Source: Polaromonas sp. (lineage in GTDB: Bacteria; Pseudomonadota; Gammaproteobacteria; Burkholderiales; Burkholderiaceae_C). Taken from it: 52,098 nt of DNA. The notes below the pieces were generated by a model that worked only from the letters and a program-made list of their open reading frames with translations, did no database searches and was not told where the DNA came from. Positions 17,559 through 29,134 of the stretch are shown in pieces; the first letter of the stretch is position 1, and every line of letters begins with the position of its first letter. The position numbers and the translations under genes were made by a program. Location of the stretch: positions 1 to 52,098 of the forward strand of contig NZ_JACDDD010000016.1 of assembly GCF_013817205.1 (NCBI RefSeq), given 5' to 3'.

Positions 17559-19661
17559 TTACTTGGCGCGTGCAGCCATGATGGCTTCGGACACATTGCG
17601 CGGGGCCTCGGAGTAGTGCTTGAACTCCATGGTGTAGGTTGCACGGCCCTGCGACATCGAACGCAGCGTGGTCGAGTAACCGAACATCTCGGACAGCGGC
17701 ACTTCCGCCTTGATGGCCTTGCCGCCACCAACCATGTCTTCCATGCCCTGCACCATGCCGCGGCGTGAGGACAGATCGCCCATCACGTTGCCGGCGTAGT
17801 CTTCAGGTGTTTCCACCTCGACAGCCATCATCGGCTCCAGAATCACCGGGCCGGCCTTGCGGCAGCCTTCCTTGAAACCAAAGATTGCAGCCATCTTGAA
17901 CGCCATCTCGTTCGAGTCCACATCGTGGTACGAGCCGAAATGCAGCGTGACCTTGACGTCAACGACCGGGTAGCCAGCGAGCACGCCCGAGGTCACGGCC
18001 TCGTGAATGCCTTTTTCGACCGCGGGGATGTACTCGCGCGGAACCACACCGCCCTTGATGGCGTCGATGAACTCAATGCCCTTGCCCATTTCATTGGGTT
18101 CGATCTTGAGCACCACGTGGCCGTACTGGCCCTTGCCGCCCGACTGGCGAACGAATTTGCCTTCGGCATCTTCGATGGTCTTGCGGATAGTCTCGCGGTA
18201 AGCCACCTGGGGCTTGCCGACGTTGGCTTCCACGCCGAACTCGCGCTTCATGCGGTCCACAATGATTTCCAGATGCAGCTCGCCCATACCGGCGATCAGG
18301 GTCTGGCCGGACTCTTCGTCGGTCTTGACGCGGAACGACGGATCTTCCTGGGCCAGGCGCTGCAGTGCGATGCCCATTTTTTCCTGGTCGGCCTTGGTCT
18401 TGGGTTCCACGGCCTGGGTAATCACGGGCTCGGGGAAGACCATGCGCTCGAGCATGACGATGGCATCAGGATCGCACAGGGTTTCGCCCGTGGTCACGTC
18501 TTTGAGGCCCACGCAGGCAGCGATGTCGCCGGCGCGGATTTCGCTGACTTCTTCGCGGTTGTTCGCGTGCATTTGCACGATACGTCCGATACGCTCTTTC
18601 TTGCCCTTGATCGGGTTGTAAACGCTGTCGCCCTTTTTCAGCACGCCGGAATACACGCGCACAAAGGTGAGCTGTCCCACAAACGGGTCAGTCATCAGTT
18701 TGAATGCCAGCGCAGAGAATTTCTCTTCGTCGTCGGCCTTGCGGGTCACAGGCGCCTCGTCTTCATCCATGCCCTTGACAGGCGGGATGTCGATAGGCGA
18801 CGGCATGAATTCAATCACGGCGTCCAGCATGCGCTGCACGCCCTTGTTCTTGAACGCGGAGCCGCAGTACATCGGCTGGATCTCGCTGGCGATGGTGCGC
18901 GTGCGGATGCCCAGCTTGATTTCTTCTTCACTCAAATCACCTTCTTCAAGGTATTTGTTCATGAATTCTTCAGACGCCTCGGCAGCAGCCTCAACCATCT
19001 TCTCGCGCCACTCCTTGGCCAGCTCGACGAGCTCGGCAGGGATTTCGCTGTAGGTGAACTTCATGCCCTGGGAAGCTTCGTCCCAGATGATGGCTTTCAT
19101 CTTCAGCAGATCGACCACGCCGGTGAAGTTTTCTTCAGCGCCGATGGGGATCACCATGGGCACAGGGCTGGCTTTCAGGCGCAGTTTCATCTGGTCAACG
19201 ACCTTGAAGAAGTTGGCACCGGTGCGGTCCATCTTGTTGACAAAGGCCAGACGCGGCACCTTGTATTTGTTGGCCTGGCGCCAGACGGTTTCCGACTGAG
19301 GCTGCACGCCACCCACGGCGCAATAAACCATGCAGGCGCCATCCAGCACGCGCATGGAGCGCTCGACTTCGATCGTGAAGTCCACGTGACCGGGGGTGTC
19401 GATGATGTTGATGCGGTGTTCTGGCAGCGACGTGTCCATGCCCTTCCAGAAGCAGGTAGTTGCAGCGGAAGTAATCGTGATGCCACGCTCCTGCTCCTGC
19501 TCCATCCAGTCCATGGTGGCGGCGCCGTCATGAACTTCACCGATCTTGTGGTTCACACCGGTGTAAAAGAGGATCCGCTCGGTGGTCGTGGTTTTGCCGG
19601 CGTCAATGTGCGCGGAAATACCAATATTGCGGTAGTTTTGAATGGGGGTAGCGCGGGACAT
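17559..19661 (-). CDS. fusA: elongation factor G
   Basis: A 700-residue translocase GTPase. G1 is [13 protein letters not shown] at about 17-29, G3 DTPGHVDF, G4 NKMDRTGAN, then domains II-V to the end with [19 protein letters not shown]. It uses GTP to move tRNA-mRNA through the ribosome and, with RRF, recycles it. The 200-base gap to rpsG holds no gene and no clear terminator. Confidence 0.98.
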   Translation of the reverse strand: MSRATPIQNYRNIGISAHIDAGKTTTTERILFYTGVNHKIGEVHDGAATMDWMEQEQERGITITSAATTCFWKGMDTSLPEHRINIIDTPGHVDFTIEVERSMRVLDGACMVYCAVGGVQPQSETVWRQANKYKVPRLAFVNKMDRTGANFFKVVDQMKLRLKASPVPMVIPIGAEENFTGVVDLLKMKAIIWDEASQGMKFTYSEIPAELVELAKEWREKMVEAAAEASEEFMNKYLEEGDLSEEEIKLGIRTRTIASEIQPMYCGSAFKNKGVQRMLDAVIEFMPSPIDIPPVKGMDEDEAPVTRKADDEEKFSALAFKLMTDPFVGQLTFVRVYSGVLKKGDSVYNPIKGKKERIGRIVQMHANNREEVSEIRAGDIAACVGLKDVTTGETLCDPDAIVMLERMVFPEPVITQAVEPKTKADQEKMGIALQRLAQEDPSFRVKTDEESGQTLIAGMGELHLEIIVDRMKREFGVEANVGKPQVAYRETIRKTIEDAEGKFVRQSGGKGQYGHVVLKIEPNEMGKGIEFIDAIKGGVVPREYIPAVEKGIHEAVTSGVLAGYPVVDVKVTLHFGSYHDVDSNEMAFKMAAIFGFKEGCRKAGPVILEPMMAVEVETPEDYAGNVMGDLSSRRGMVQGMEDMVGGGKAIKAEVPLSEMFGYSTTLRSMSQGRATYTMEFKHYSEAPRNVSEAIMAARAK

Positions 19662-19861
19662 AAATTACTTTCAGTTCGAAAGACGAACAAAGACTCGTTG
19701 CTAAAACACTTTTCATGTTTTTTCTACGCGTCTGCCAAGCTGCACGTTTTGCACGCAGCCGGCAGGAAATGGGGTTGAACCGGCAGGAATCAATGCGCCG
19801 GGGCGCCTTTGACTTCAGCCGGCAACGCGTCAAATCCGCGCAGCAAACATGGCTCCCGCTC

Positions 19862-20335
19862 TTAGAAGCGGAAGTGGCTGAATGCCTTGTTGGCTTCGGC
19901 CATGCGGTGAACTTCGTCACGCTTTTTCATGGCGCCGCCACGGCCTTCGGTGGCCTCCATCAGCTCATTGGCCAGACGCAGGGACATCGATTTTTCACCG
20001 CGCTTTTTGGCGGCTTCTTTCAGCCAGCGCATGGCCAGCGCCATGCGGCGGACCGGACGCACTTCAACCGGCACCTGGTAGTTGGCACCACCAACGCGGC
20101 GGGACTTCACTTCAACCATGGGCTTGATGTTGCCGATGGCCATGTGGAAGGCCTCCAGCGGATCTTTGCCCGGGTTCTTTTTCTCGATGAAGTCGAGCGC
20201 GCCGTAAATGATGCGCTCTGCGACGGCTTTCTTGCCGCCTTGCATGATCACGTTCATGAATTTGGCAAGGTCAACATTGCCGTATTTCGGATCAGGAAGA
20301 ATTTCACGTTTAGGGACTTCGCGACGACGTGGCAT
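19862..20335 (-). CDS. rpsG: 30S ribosomal protein S7
   Basis: A 157-residue protein starting [19 protein letters not shown], with [20 protein letters not shown] and [21 protein letters not shown]7 nucleates the 30S head and in enterics represses the str operon by binding the rpsL-rpsG gap; here that gap is 218 bases. Confidence 0.98.
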   Translation of the reverse strand: MPRRREVPKREILPDPKYGNVDLAKFMNVIMQGGKKAVAERIIYGALDFIEKKNPGKDPLEAFHMAIGNIKPMVEVKSRRVGGANYQVPVEVRPVRRMALAMRWLKEAAKKRGEKSMSLRLANELMEATEGRGGAMKKRDEVHRMAEANKAFSHFRF

Positions 20336-20553
20336 TTTTTCACCTCTTTGCTTCAGTTGGCAGGGCCGTTTCGGGCCATGCCGCGAGGGTTATCAAAACC
20401 CTCACTTACTCGACCGGCACAACAATTTGCACTTGGGTCACTTCGTTTCAACCACCTGCCAGGACGATTGAAACACCTTGTTTTGAAGACGTTGTGACAA
20501 CTTCTTCGGGCGCGGAATTCTTACCTGAAGGCAAAAACCCGAGCCGGGCCGGA

Positions 20554-20931
20554 TTATTTGGCCTTTGGCTTCTTCGCACCGTACTTGGAGCGCGATTGCT
20601 TGCGGTCTTTCACGCCTTGCAGATCGAGCGAGCCACGGACGATGTGGTAACGCACACCAGGCAAGTCCTTGACACGACCGCCGCGAACCAGCACCACGCT
20701 GTGTTCCTGCAGGTTGTGGCCTTCGCCGCCGATGTAGGAAATGATTTCAAAACCGTTGGTCAGGCGCACTTTGGCGACTTTACGCAGAGCGGAGTTGGGC
20801 TTCTTGGGCGTCGTGGTGTACACACGGGTGCACACACCGCGGCGCTGCGGTGAGTTTTCCATCGCAGGGCTCTTGGACTTGATCTTTTCGACCTCGCGCC
20901 CCTGACGGACTAGCTGATTAATGGTTGGCAT
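20554..20931 (-). CDS. rpsL: 30S ribosomal protein S12
   Basis: A 125-residue protein starting [20 protein letters not shown]. The decoding loops read [16 protein letters not shown] and [12 protein letters not shown]; the Lys residues that mutate in streptomycin-resistant strains are wild type. It is the first gene of the str block. Confidence 0.98.
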   Translation of the reverse strand: MPTINQLVRQGREVEKIKSKSPAMENSPQRRGVCTRVYTTTPKKPNSALRKVAKVRLTNGFEIISYIGGEGHNLQEHSVVLVRGGRVKDLPGVRYHIVRGSLDLQGVKDRKQSRSKYGAKKPKAK

Positions 20932-21030
20932 GTAAAAACGTCCCTAAACGTCTGATTTCTGACTTGACTGAAATACGTGAATATTTACGTGAAAACGAGA
21001 ATCTCCCCGGAATTTCCGGAAAAGCCTTCG

Positions 21031-21059
21031 AGTGTAGCAGTTTGGACGCCCTGCCGCAA
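21031..21059 (-). promoter_or_regulatory. candidate promoter of the str operon (rpsL)
   Basis: On the minus strand TTGCGG (21059-21054), 17 bases, TACACT (21036-21031), giving a leader of about 90 bases to rpsL. Matches are moderate (4 of 6 in each box), but spacing and position are right. Confidence 0.5.
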
Positions 21060-21122
21060 ATCAGGCCGGGCCAACCCGGCGCCCCGGGCCCAAAACGGCC
21101 TGGAAGCCGCGCCAGGCGGGCT

Positions 21123-22319
21123 TTACTTGATCCAGAGCCGGACAGCATCCCAGGCGCGGCCCAGAATACCGGCCTCCTCGACCGCCTCCAGCGCGACCAG
21201 CGGGATGTCCGCCACCGGCTGGCCGGCACCGGTTGTGACTTTCAGGGTTCCGAGGGCCTGGCCTTTGACAAAAGGCGCCACCAGCGGGTCCGGCCGGGCG
21301 ACCTGGGTCTGGAGTTTGGCCGAGCTGCCGGCGGGAATGGCCAGCACGATGGCCTGCGGGCGGCCCAGTTTGACCGTGTTCGACTTGCCCTTCCAGACGG
21401 CGGGCGTTGCCACGGCCTGGCCGGCGTCGAACAATTTCACCGCTTCAAACGCGGTGTAGCCCCAGTTCAGCAGTTTCTGCGACTCGTTGGCCCGCTCGCT
21501 GTCGCTGGCAGCGCCCAGCACAATCGCCAGCAGGCGGCGGCTGCCGGGGGCACCGGCAGCGCCCAGGTTCGGGAAGTCGCGTTTGGCGGTGGCGATCATG
21601 CAGTAACCGGCGGCGTTGGTGTGGCCGGTTTTCAGGCCATCGACCGTGGGATCGCGAAACAGCAGGGTGTTGCGGTTGGTGTCGTTGGCAGCTGGCGTGC
21701 CGGGGTAGCGGTACTTCTTGATGGCCGAAAAACCCATGTAATCCGGAAAATCCTGCATCAGGCGGACCGACAGAATGCTGAGGTCACGCGCCGTTGTGGT
21801 GTGCCCGGGCTCGGTCAGTCCTTCCGGGTTTTTGTAGCTGGTCGAGTTCATGCCCAGCGCCTTGGCCTGCTGGTTCATGAGTTTGACGAAGTTTTCGGCC
21901 GTGCCGCCCACACCCTCGGCCAGCGCCATGGTGGCGTCGTTGCCAGACTGCACGATCATGCCCTTGATCAGGTCTTCCACCGGCACCTGCATCTTGGGGT
22001 CGATGAACATGCGGGAGCCGGGCATCTTCCAGGCGCGTTGGCTCACGGGAAAGGTCTGCTTGAGGTCGATTTTTTTGGACTTCAGCGCGTCAAACACCAG
22101 GTACTCGGTCATGAGTTTGGTCAGCGAGGCTTGCTCGACCGGCGAATCGATGTCCTTGGCCGCCAGGATCTGGTTGGCCGTGACGTCGAGCAGCAGATAA
22201 GAGCGCGCAGCCACTTCGGGCGGCTGCGGCATCTGGGCATGCGCCGCGGGCAGAAAACAAGCGGACGACACCAAAAACAGGGGAGCGGCCAGGCCGCGGA
22301 AAGCTGTCAGAAAACGCAT
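21123..22319 (-). CDS. dacC: D-alanyl-D-alanine carboxypeptidase (PBP5/6 family)
   Basis: A 398-residue penicillin-binding protein. A signal peptide ending AHAQ (about residue 29) is followed by the three active-site motifs: Ser65-Leu-Thr-Lys68, Ser125-Gly-Asn127 and Lys230-Thr-Gly232. A C-terminal beta-rich PBP5_C domain and a final helix AGILGRAWDAVRLWIK, a likely amphipathic membrane anchor, complete it. It trims the terminal D-Ala from peptidoglycan pentapeptides in the periplasm. The symbol could equally be dacA. Confidence 0.92.
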   Translation of the reverse strand: MRFLTAFRGLAAPLFLVSSACFLPAAHAQMPQPPEVAARSYLLLDVTANQILAAKDIDSPVEQASLTKLMTEYLVFDALKSKKIDLKQTFPVSQRAWKMPGSRMFIDPKMQVPVEDLIKGMIVQSGNDATMALAEGVGGTAENFVKLMNQQAKALGMNSTSYKNPEGLTEPGHTTTARDLSILSVRLMQDFPDYMGFSAIKKYRYPGTPAANDTNRNTLLFRDPTVDGLKTGHTNAAGYCMIATAKRDFPNLGAAGAPGSRRLLAIVLGAASDSERANESQKLLNWGYTAFEAVKLFDAGQAVATPAVWKGKSNTVKLGRPQAIVLAIPAGSSAKLQTQVARPDPLVAPFVKGQALGTLKVTTGAGQPVADIPLVALEAVEEAGILGRAWDAVRLWIK

Positions 22320-22377
22320 GGGGAAATAAGACCTGGAAATGGAAAGGCAGAAGAAAAGCAGACGGGATTGAAAAAAC

Positions 22378-22998
22378 TCAGCGCAGGTGCCGCGCGACCA
22401 GACTTTTCAGCAGCGGCAATTGTCCATGAAAGAAATGCCCACCACCCGGAACAACCGTAACAGGCAGTAGCTGTGGCCGGGCCCAGTCCATCACTGCCTG
22501 CAGCGGCACGGTGTCGTCCTGCTCGCCGTGAATCACCAGCGTTTGCTCGTGCGCAGCCTCTGCCACCGGGGCAACCGCGAAGCGGCTGGCCGCCGGCGCC
22601 ACCAACACCAGTTTGTCGATGGCCCGATCTGGCTGCAGGCGCGCAAACACCTGCGAGGTGACAAAGCCGCCAAAGGAAAAACCAGCCAGCGCCAGCGCGC
22701 CCCCGGGCGCCGTCTGCTGCACCACCGCGAGCATGTCCTCGACCTCGCCGCGGCCCTCGTCATACGTCCCCTCACTGGCGCCGACGCCGCGAAAGTTGAA
22801 ACGAACCGCCGTCCAGCCACTCTGGGTGAAGGCGCGCGCCAGCGTCTGCACCACCTTGTTGTCCAGCGTGCCGCCGAACAACGGGTGCGGGTGGGCGATC
22901 ACCGCGACACCGCGCGGCACTCCGGCTGGGGCGTCGAGGGCGACCTCAAGGGCGCCGACCGGGCCTGAGAAGGTGGTTTTTTGGGTATGGGCGTTCAA
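22378..22998 (-). CDS. alpha/beta hydrolase (dienelactone-hydrolase-like / YsgA-type)
   Basis: About 206 residues from a TTG at 22998 with AGGA nine bases upstream. It has VAVIAHPHPLFGGTLDNKVV, the nucleophile elbow GFSFGG, HGEQDDTVPL (catalytic Asp) and GGGHFFHGQL (catalytic His). It is a small cytoplasmic serine hydrolase of unknown substrate. In-frame ATGs at 23037 and 23073 lie within dispersed repeat A, which would add 13-25 repeat-derived residues (LVGRAQAAMNSIA); a start at 23037 cannot be excluded. Confidence 0.8.
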   Translation of the reverse strand: MNAHTQKTTFSGPVGALEVALDAPAGVPRGVAVIAHPHPLFGGTLDNKVVQTLARAFTQSGWTAVRFNFRGVGASEGTYDEGRGEVEDMLAVVQQTAPGGALALAGFSFGGFVTSQVFARLQPDRAIDKLVLVAPAASRFAVAPVAEAAHEQTLVIHGEQDDTVPLQAVMDWARPQLLPVTVVPGGGHFFHGQLPLLKSLVARHLR

Positions 22999-23024
22999 GA
23001 GGTGTTTTTCCTGGGTTTGACATG

Positions 23025-23076
23025 CTATCGAATTCATAGCTGCTTGCGCCCGTCCGACGAGGGCTAGAAGCACAAA
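23025..23076 (+). repeat. dispersed repeat family A
   Basis: ATAGCTGCTTGCGCCCGTCC then GACGAGGGCTAGAAG, a near-complete copy. It lies just upstream of the hydrolase, and reads on the minus strand in the hydrolase frame. Confidence 0.85.
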
Positions 23077-23102
23077 TCATCCGTTTTCAGGACGCCCGGC
23101 CA

Positions 23103-23477
23103 TCAGCGACCAAGGTGCGCTGGCGTCAGCAGGCGCTCGACAACCTTGCCGTTTTTGAGGTGTGACTCGACGATCTCGTCAATGTCATGTTCGTCCACAT
23201 AGGTGTACCAGACGGCTTCCGGATAAACCACAGCCACCGGCCCAGCAGCGCAGCGGTCCAGGCAGCCCGCTTTGTTGACACGCACCTTGCCCGGGCCGGA
23301 AAGGCCGGCGGCCTTGACCTGCGACTTGCAGCGGTCAAAGCCCAATTGCGCGCGGTGGTTGGCACAGCAATCCTCGCCGTTTTCGCGCTGGTTCAGGCAA
23401 AAGAAGATGTGTCGCTCGTAATAGGAATCCGGGGTGGCTGCGGCTGGAGCCGCGCCTGTCGCGCTGGTAGGGGTCAT
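23103..23477 (-). CDS. thioredoxin-like [2Fe-2S] ferredoxin
   Basis: A 124-residue protein. After a low-complexity start, RHIFFCLNQRENGEDCCANH and VNKAGCLDRCAAGPVAVVYP give the spaced Cys set (27, 38 and 72, 76) of the shethna-type 2Fe-2S ferredoxin, also seen as domains of NuoE and HoxF. WYTYVDEHDIDEIVESHLKN is the usual C-terminus. It is a cytoplasmic electron carrier or cluster sensor; partner unknown. It overlaps the VanZ stop by ATGA, so the two are cotranslated. Confidence 0.88.
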   Translation of the reverse strand: MTPTSATGAAPAAATPDSYYERHIFFCLNQRENGEDCCANHRAQLGFDRCKSQVKAAGLSGPGKVRVNKAGCLDRCAAGPVAVVYPEAVWYTYVDEHDIDEIVESHLKNGKVVERLLTPAHLGR

Positions 23478-24790
23478 GCCCCGATTTTACTTTCGCCCGC
23501 ATCGCCGGCCTTGCGCATGGACAAACGTACCAGCACGTAGACCAGCGCCGCGAACGGCCAGAGCCAGCCCAGCCACTGGGCCAAGCCGTTGAAGCGCACA
23601 AAACGGCCCTGCTCCCAGATCTGCAGGGTTTCGGCAAAGTAGGGCCCGACGGGCGCCTGGTTGAGCAGGGACAGATGCACGCACAGCGCGACCAGCAACA
23701 GCGCCGCACTCGCCCGGCGCGGTACCGGCAGCAGCAGCAACGCCAGCACCCCGCCCATACCCAGGCCCACCTGCACCGGCAGGTCCAGCCAGGCCCACGC
23801 ATGCTCCGGTCCGTAGCTCAAAGCTGCTGACAGGGCTGTCAGTGTGACGCCGCCCGCCAGCGCCATCACCAGAAAAAATGCCCGTTGCGGCCAGGTGCGC
23901 ACAATGCCATAAGCGAGCAGGCAGGGAATCAGTGCGCCCAGCGCCACGCAGATGACCTCGGCGCCGGGCACCAGGGGCTGCAGTTCGATGTCACGCACCG
24001 GCAGCCACTCCAGGAAGGGCGTGTCGGCCAGCATCTCGGCCAGCCAGTATTCCAGGCGCTCGGCCACCTGACCCAAACCCAGCGGCACCGATGCGGGAAA
24101 CAGCAGCGCCACTGGCCACAGCGCCAGCAGCACCAAGGCGCCGCGCGCGTCGCGCACAAACCAGCGATCGCGCACGCGACTCCAGCGCGCAATCGCACCG
24201 AATTTCTCCAGTAACAAGGCGCTGCAGGCGCCCAGCCAGGCGCCGGCGGTGTTCAGCGCGAAATCAACATTGGACGGTACACGCGACGGCAGATAACTCT
24301 GCAGGGTTTCCATCAGCAGCGACAACAGGCCCGCGCTGATCACCGCCACAGTCACCGCCCAGCGCACGCGCCTGCTGCGCAACCCGGCGAGTGCCAGCAA
24401 AAAGCCCATGGGGGCGTAGCCCGCAAGGTTGATGCCCACGTCGAAACCCGTCCAGTAACGCGGCAGCGGCGCCATCAGGAACCTGAGCGGCGAGATGCCC
24501 TGGTTGCGCCACTCAGCGAAAGGGTAGAGGCTGGCGTAAACAATCAGGCAGATGGTGGCGAGGGCGAGGGGCCAGCTGGCTGATTGCACACCCCTATCGT
24601 CTTCACTACGCTTTGCTCCGCGTAATTCCTTTTCCCCTTGCAGGGAAACAGGTGGCACACCCCTGACACCCTCGCGATGCTGCGCATCGTGTAGTTCTGC
24701 CTCCCCTTGCAGGGGACGACGCATTGCGCCCGGCGAAGCCGGTTCGCCCGCGTCCGCTGGCATGACGTCTGGTGAATTCGGAGGGCTCAC
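23474..24790 (-). CDS. VanZ-like polytopic membrane protein with repeat-derived N-terminus
   Basis: A 438-residue ORF from a GTG at 24790, 18 bases after the hemJ stop, with GAGG upstream. Residues 1-70 are hydrophilic and encoded by repeat family B material, including two related units (REGVRGVPPVSLQGEKELRG and later RSEDDRGV). The real membrane protein begins at SWPLALATICLIVYASLYPF; the VanZ-like core with ETLQSYLPSRVPSNVDFALN covers about 75-185, and several more hydrophobic segments follow, about ten in all. VanZ-family proteins include a teicoplanin-resistance factor, but function here is unknown. A later non-ATG start may be the true one. Confidence 0.75.
   Translation of the reverse strand: MSPPNSPDVMPADAGEPASPGAMRRPLQGEAELHDAQHREGVRGVPPVSLQGEKELRGAKRSEDDRGVQSASWPLALATICLIVYASLYPFAEWRNQGISPLRFLMAPLPRYWTGFDVGINLAGYAPMGFLLALAGLRSRRVRWAVTVAVISAGLLSLLMETLQSYLPSRVPSNVDFALNTAGAWLGACSALLLEKFGAIARWSRVRDRWFVRDARGALVLLALWPVALLFPASVPLGLGQVAERLEYWLAEMLADTPFLEWLPVRDIELQPLVPGAEVICVALGALIPCLLAYGIVRTWPQRAFFLVMALAGGVTLTALSAALSYGPEHAWAWLDLPVQVGLGMGGVLALLLLPVPRRASAALLLVALCVHLSLLNQAPVGPYFAETLQIWEQGRFVRFNGLAQWLGWLWPFAALVYVLVRLSMRKAGDAGESKIGA
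24590..24790 (+). repeat. dispersed repeat family B, forward copy with a duplicated segment
   Basis: CTCCCCTTGCAGGGGACGAC, GCGCCCGGCGAAGCCGG and CGTCCGCTGG match the other B copies. Preceding it, TTTTCCCCTTGCAGGGAAAC with ACACCCCTGACACCCTCGC repeats part of the unit. The whole block lies within the VanZ-like ORF. Confidence 0.7.
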
Positions 24791-24808
24791 GCTGCGCGGC
24801 CTCGGTGG

Positions 24809-26580
<1,772 letters not shown>

Positions 26581-26593
26581 CCGGACACACGCC

Positions 26594-27739
26594 GTGCAAA
26601 TTGTTGAATTCACCGCTGACAGCCTGCGCTTTTCAGACAGCCTGCCCGCCAAAGCACCGACCGACGGTTTTGTCTGGGTGTTTGTTGACCGCGAGGAGTT
26701 CGAAAGCCACCAGGCCTTGCTGCAGCAGGCGGCTCAGCAGCTCGGCGGCTCGGCCCTGCTGGACCTGCATTGCCAGGATCTGCGCAACGCGCTTCACCCC
26801 TCGCACTACGACTTCACCTCGATTTACGACCTGGTCATCTTCCGGCGGCTGGCCACGCCGGATGAAACACGCGCCGAGGTCGAAGATGAGACTGCGGCCC
26901 AGGCCAAGCGCGGCCAGGCGCACAGCAAACCGGGTGGCAGCCTGCCAGCCTTCAACCGCATCAGCTCGCGCGCCGTCGGGTTTGTGATGTTTGACCGGCT
27001 GCTGATCAGCGTGCACCCGCGCGGCTGCTACACCGCCAAAAGTTTCATCGAGCGGTCCCTGACAGACGCAAGGCTCAGTGTGAACGCCGTGTCGGCGCGC
27101 AGCCGCATTCCGTCCAGCCCCGCCGATCTGGTGCTGCGCATGGTCAATGCCATGGTGGACAGCTACCTCGACGTGCGCAAAGAACTCACGACACAGCTCG
27201 AGCACTGGCAGGGCGAGCTGCTCAAGCCCAATTCGCGTTTTATCAACTGGGGCTCGCTGATGGGCGCGCGCAGCCAGCTGCATGTGCTGGAAGACCTGTG
27301 CGACGAGCAGCACGACGCGATGCAGGAGTGGCTGGACTCATTGCGCGAGCAGCCGATGTCGTCCTTTGCCGCCGATGCCCAGCTTGCGCAGACGCGCCGT
27401 GACCAGATGGTGGCGCGGGCGCGCGATGTGATCGAACATATCGAACGGGTGGTGCACCATGCGCGCCGGCTTGAGCAATCGGCCGAAACCGTGGTGCAGA
27501 TCCACTTCAGCGCGCAGGGCAATCGCACCAACGACATCATGCGCACGCTGACCGCGCTGACCGCCATCTTCCTGCCGCTGAACCTGATCACCGGCTTTTT
27601 CGGCATGAACTTCGAGTTCCTGCCGCTGATTCAAACGGCCGCCGGCTTCTGGTGGGTGGCCGGCTTCATGATCCTGCTGGGCATCGTGGTGGTGATGGTG
27701 TTCTGGCGCAAGCAGTATCTGGCCAGGACCCGGCACTGA
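26594..27739 (+). CDS. corA: CorA family magnesium/cobalt (or zinc) transporter
   Basis: A 381-residue protein from a GTG at 26594, just after the repeat. The N-terminal 300 residues form the cytoplasmic funnel with long helices. Two C-terminal membrane helices flank the GMN selectivity motif at 337-339 (GFFGMNFEF), followed by FWWVAGFMILLGIVVVMVFW and a basic tail WRKQYLARTRH. CorA pentamers move divalent cations into the cell, while ZntB relatives move zinc out; the two cannot be told apart safely. Its stop overlaps the DUF72 start (TGATG). Confidence 0.9.
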   Translation: MQIVEFTADSLRFSDSLPAKAPTDGFVWVFVDREEFESHQALLQQAAQQLGGSALLDLHCQDLRNALHPSHYDFTSIYDLVIFRRLATPDETRAEVEDETAAQAKRGQAHSKPGGSLPAFNRISSRAVGFVMFDRLLISVHPRGCYTAKSFIERSLTDARLSVNAVSARSRIPSSPADLVLRMVNAMVDSYLDVRKELTTQLEHWQGELLKPNSRFINWGSLMGARSQLHVLEDLCDEQHDAMQEWLDSLREQPMSSFAADAQLAQTRRDQMVARARDVIEHIERVVHHARRLEQSAETVVQIHFSAQGNRTNDIMRTLTALTAIFLPLNLITGFFGMNFEFLPLIQTAAGFWWVAGFMILLGIVVVMVFWRKQYLARTRH

Positions 27740-28479
27740 TGCCAGGCGGGGCGGCGACATTACGCATCGCTTGCGCCGGCTGGAGCCTGCCGCGCGAAAG
27801 CTGGCCACAGTTTCCCGAGGCCGGGACACATCTGGAGCGCTACGCCGGTCGTCTGGTCGCTGCAGAAATCAACTCCTCGTTTTACCGGCCGCACCAGCCG
27901 GCCACCTATGCGGGCTGGGCAGGCAGCGTGCCGCCGGGCTTCCGTTTTTCAGTCAAGCTGCCCAAAACCATCACGCATGAAAAGCGGCTGCGCGACTGCG
28001 GCGCATTGCTGGACGATTTCCTGCTGCAAGCGGCGGGCTTGGGCGACTCGTTGGGCTGCCTGCTGGTGCAACTGCCGCCCAGCCTGGCTTTCGACAAGCG
28101 AGCCGCTGTCGGGTTTTTCACCAGCCTGCGCAAGCGCCATGCGGGCGCGGTCGCGCTGGAGCCCCGTCACGCGAGCTGGTTCACGCCAGAAGCCGATACC
28201 CTGCTGAAAAGGCAGCGCATTGGCCGCGTACTGGCCGACCCGGTGTTGCATGACGCAGGCAGCGCGCCGGGCGGGTGGCCCGGCCTGGTGTACCTGCGGC
28301 TGCATGGCTCGCCGCGCATGTATTACTCGTCTTACGCTCCCGCGCTGCTGCAGGCCTTGGCCGCGAAACTGCGCGAGGCGGCGGAATGCGGCGCCGACGT
28401 CTGGTGCATCTTCGACAACACCGCGTCAGGCGCTGCGGTCAGCAACGCGCTGGAACTCCAGACTCTGCTTGAACGCTAG
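27739..28479 (+). CDS. DUF72 domain protein
   Basis: A 246-residue protein from the ATG at 27739, overlapping the corA stop. It starts with IACAGWSLPRESWPQFP, then EINSSFYRPHQPATYAGWAG and RFSVKLPKTITHEKRL, the DUF72 (YecE-like) TIM-barrel pattern, with RHASWF and YLRLHGSPRMYYSSY later. Role unknown. Its TAG overlaps that of the convergent GST gene through a CTAG. Confidence 0.88.
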   Translation: MPGGAATLRIACAGWSLPRESWPQFPEAGTHLERYAGRLVAAEINSSFYRPHQPATYAGWAGSVPPGFRFSVKLPKTITHEKRLRDCGALLDDFLLQAAGLGDSLGCLLVQLPPSLAFDKRAAVGFFTSLRKRHAGAVALEPRHASWFTPEADTLLKRQRIGRVLADPVLHDAGSAPGGWPGLVYLRLHGSPRMYYSSYAPALLQALAAKLREAAECGADVWCIFDNTASGAAVSNALELQTLLER

Positions 28480-29126
28480 ACAAAGGGCGGGGAGAGTTCT
28501 TCCGCCGCCAACACGCGTTGCACCGCAGGGCGGTCCAGCATGCGCTGCAGGTAGGGCCCGAGCTGCGGCCGCGTGCGCGCGGCAGGCGAAGCGAAATTGC
28601 GCGTCCAGCGGCACAGGGTGAACACATAGGCATCGAGCAGGCTGTAGTCTTTGGCGGCAAACCAGGGCCCGCCATGGCGGGCTAGTTCGGCGTCCAGCTG
28701 ATCCAGCATGCCGCCGATTTTCAGTTCGGCCTGCGCTTTGACCTCTGCCGCACCGGCCGTGTTGCCCGGGGCCACCGATCGCTCCGGATAGAAATAAACG
28801 ATCAGCGTCGCCTGCAGCGTGTTGGTCAACCACATCAGCCATTTGTAGCAATGCGCACGTTCCACGCTACCCAGCGGTGGCACCAGCCCGGCGCCAGGAT
28901 GCTTGTCGCTGAGGTGCAGGCAGATCGCGGCGGTTTCATACAGCACCAGATCGCCATCGACCAGAACCGGCATCAGCCCGTTCGGGTTGAGGCGGAGATA
29001 GTCCGGCGCCTTGTGCGCATTCTGCGTGCGGTCCACCAGCACACGCTGGTAAGGCAGGCCGATTTCTTCGAGCAGGATGTGCGGCACCATGGCTGCGGTG
29101 CTGGGGTAGTAGTGCAGATGCATCAT
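28476..29126 (-). CDS. gst: glutathione S-transferase family protein
   Basis: About 216 residues from MM at 29126/29123. The N-terminal thioredoxin-like domain has LHYYPSTAAMVPHILLEEIG, and the glutathione-binding NPNGLMPVLVDGDLVLYETA with conserved cis-Pro and Glu-Thr (usual Glu-Ser). The C-terminal helical domain contains DYSLLDAYVFTLCRW. It is last in a minus-strand series with a glutathione-dependent isomerase, so a role in handling an aromatic or electrophilic compound is plausible but inferred. Confidence 0.9.
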   Translation of the reverse strand: MMHLHYYPSTAAMVPHILLEEIGLPYQRVLVDRTQNAHKAPDYLRLNPNGLMPVLVDGDLVLYETAAICLHLSDKHPGAGLVPPLGSVERAHCYKWLMWLTNTLQATLIVYFYPERSVAPGNTAGAAEVKAQAELKIGGMLDQLDAELARHGGPWFAAKDYSLLDAYVFTLCRWTRNFASPAARTRPQLGPYLQRMLDRPAVQRVLAAEELSPPFV

Positions 29127-29134
29127 GGCCGATA

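Noticed and set aside
17925..19778. 617-residue open frame on + across fusA
   Set aside because: Exact antisense of fusA, His/Val/Asp-rich shadow composition and no recognisable domain.
20925..22460. 511-residue open frame on + across dacC
   Set aside because: Antisense shadow of a gene with intact active-site motifs; no family pattern.
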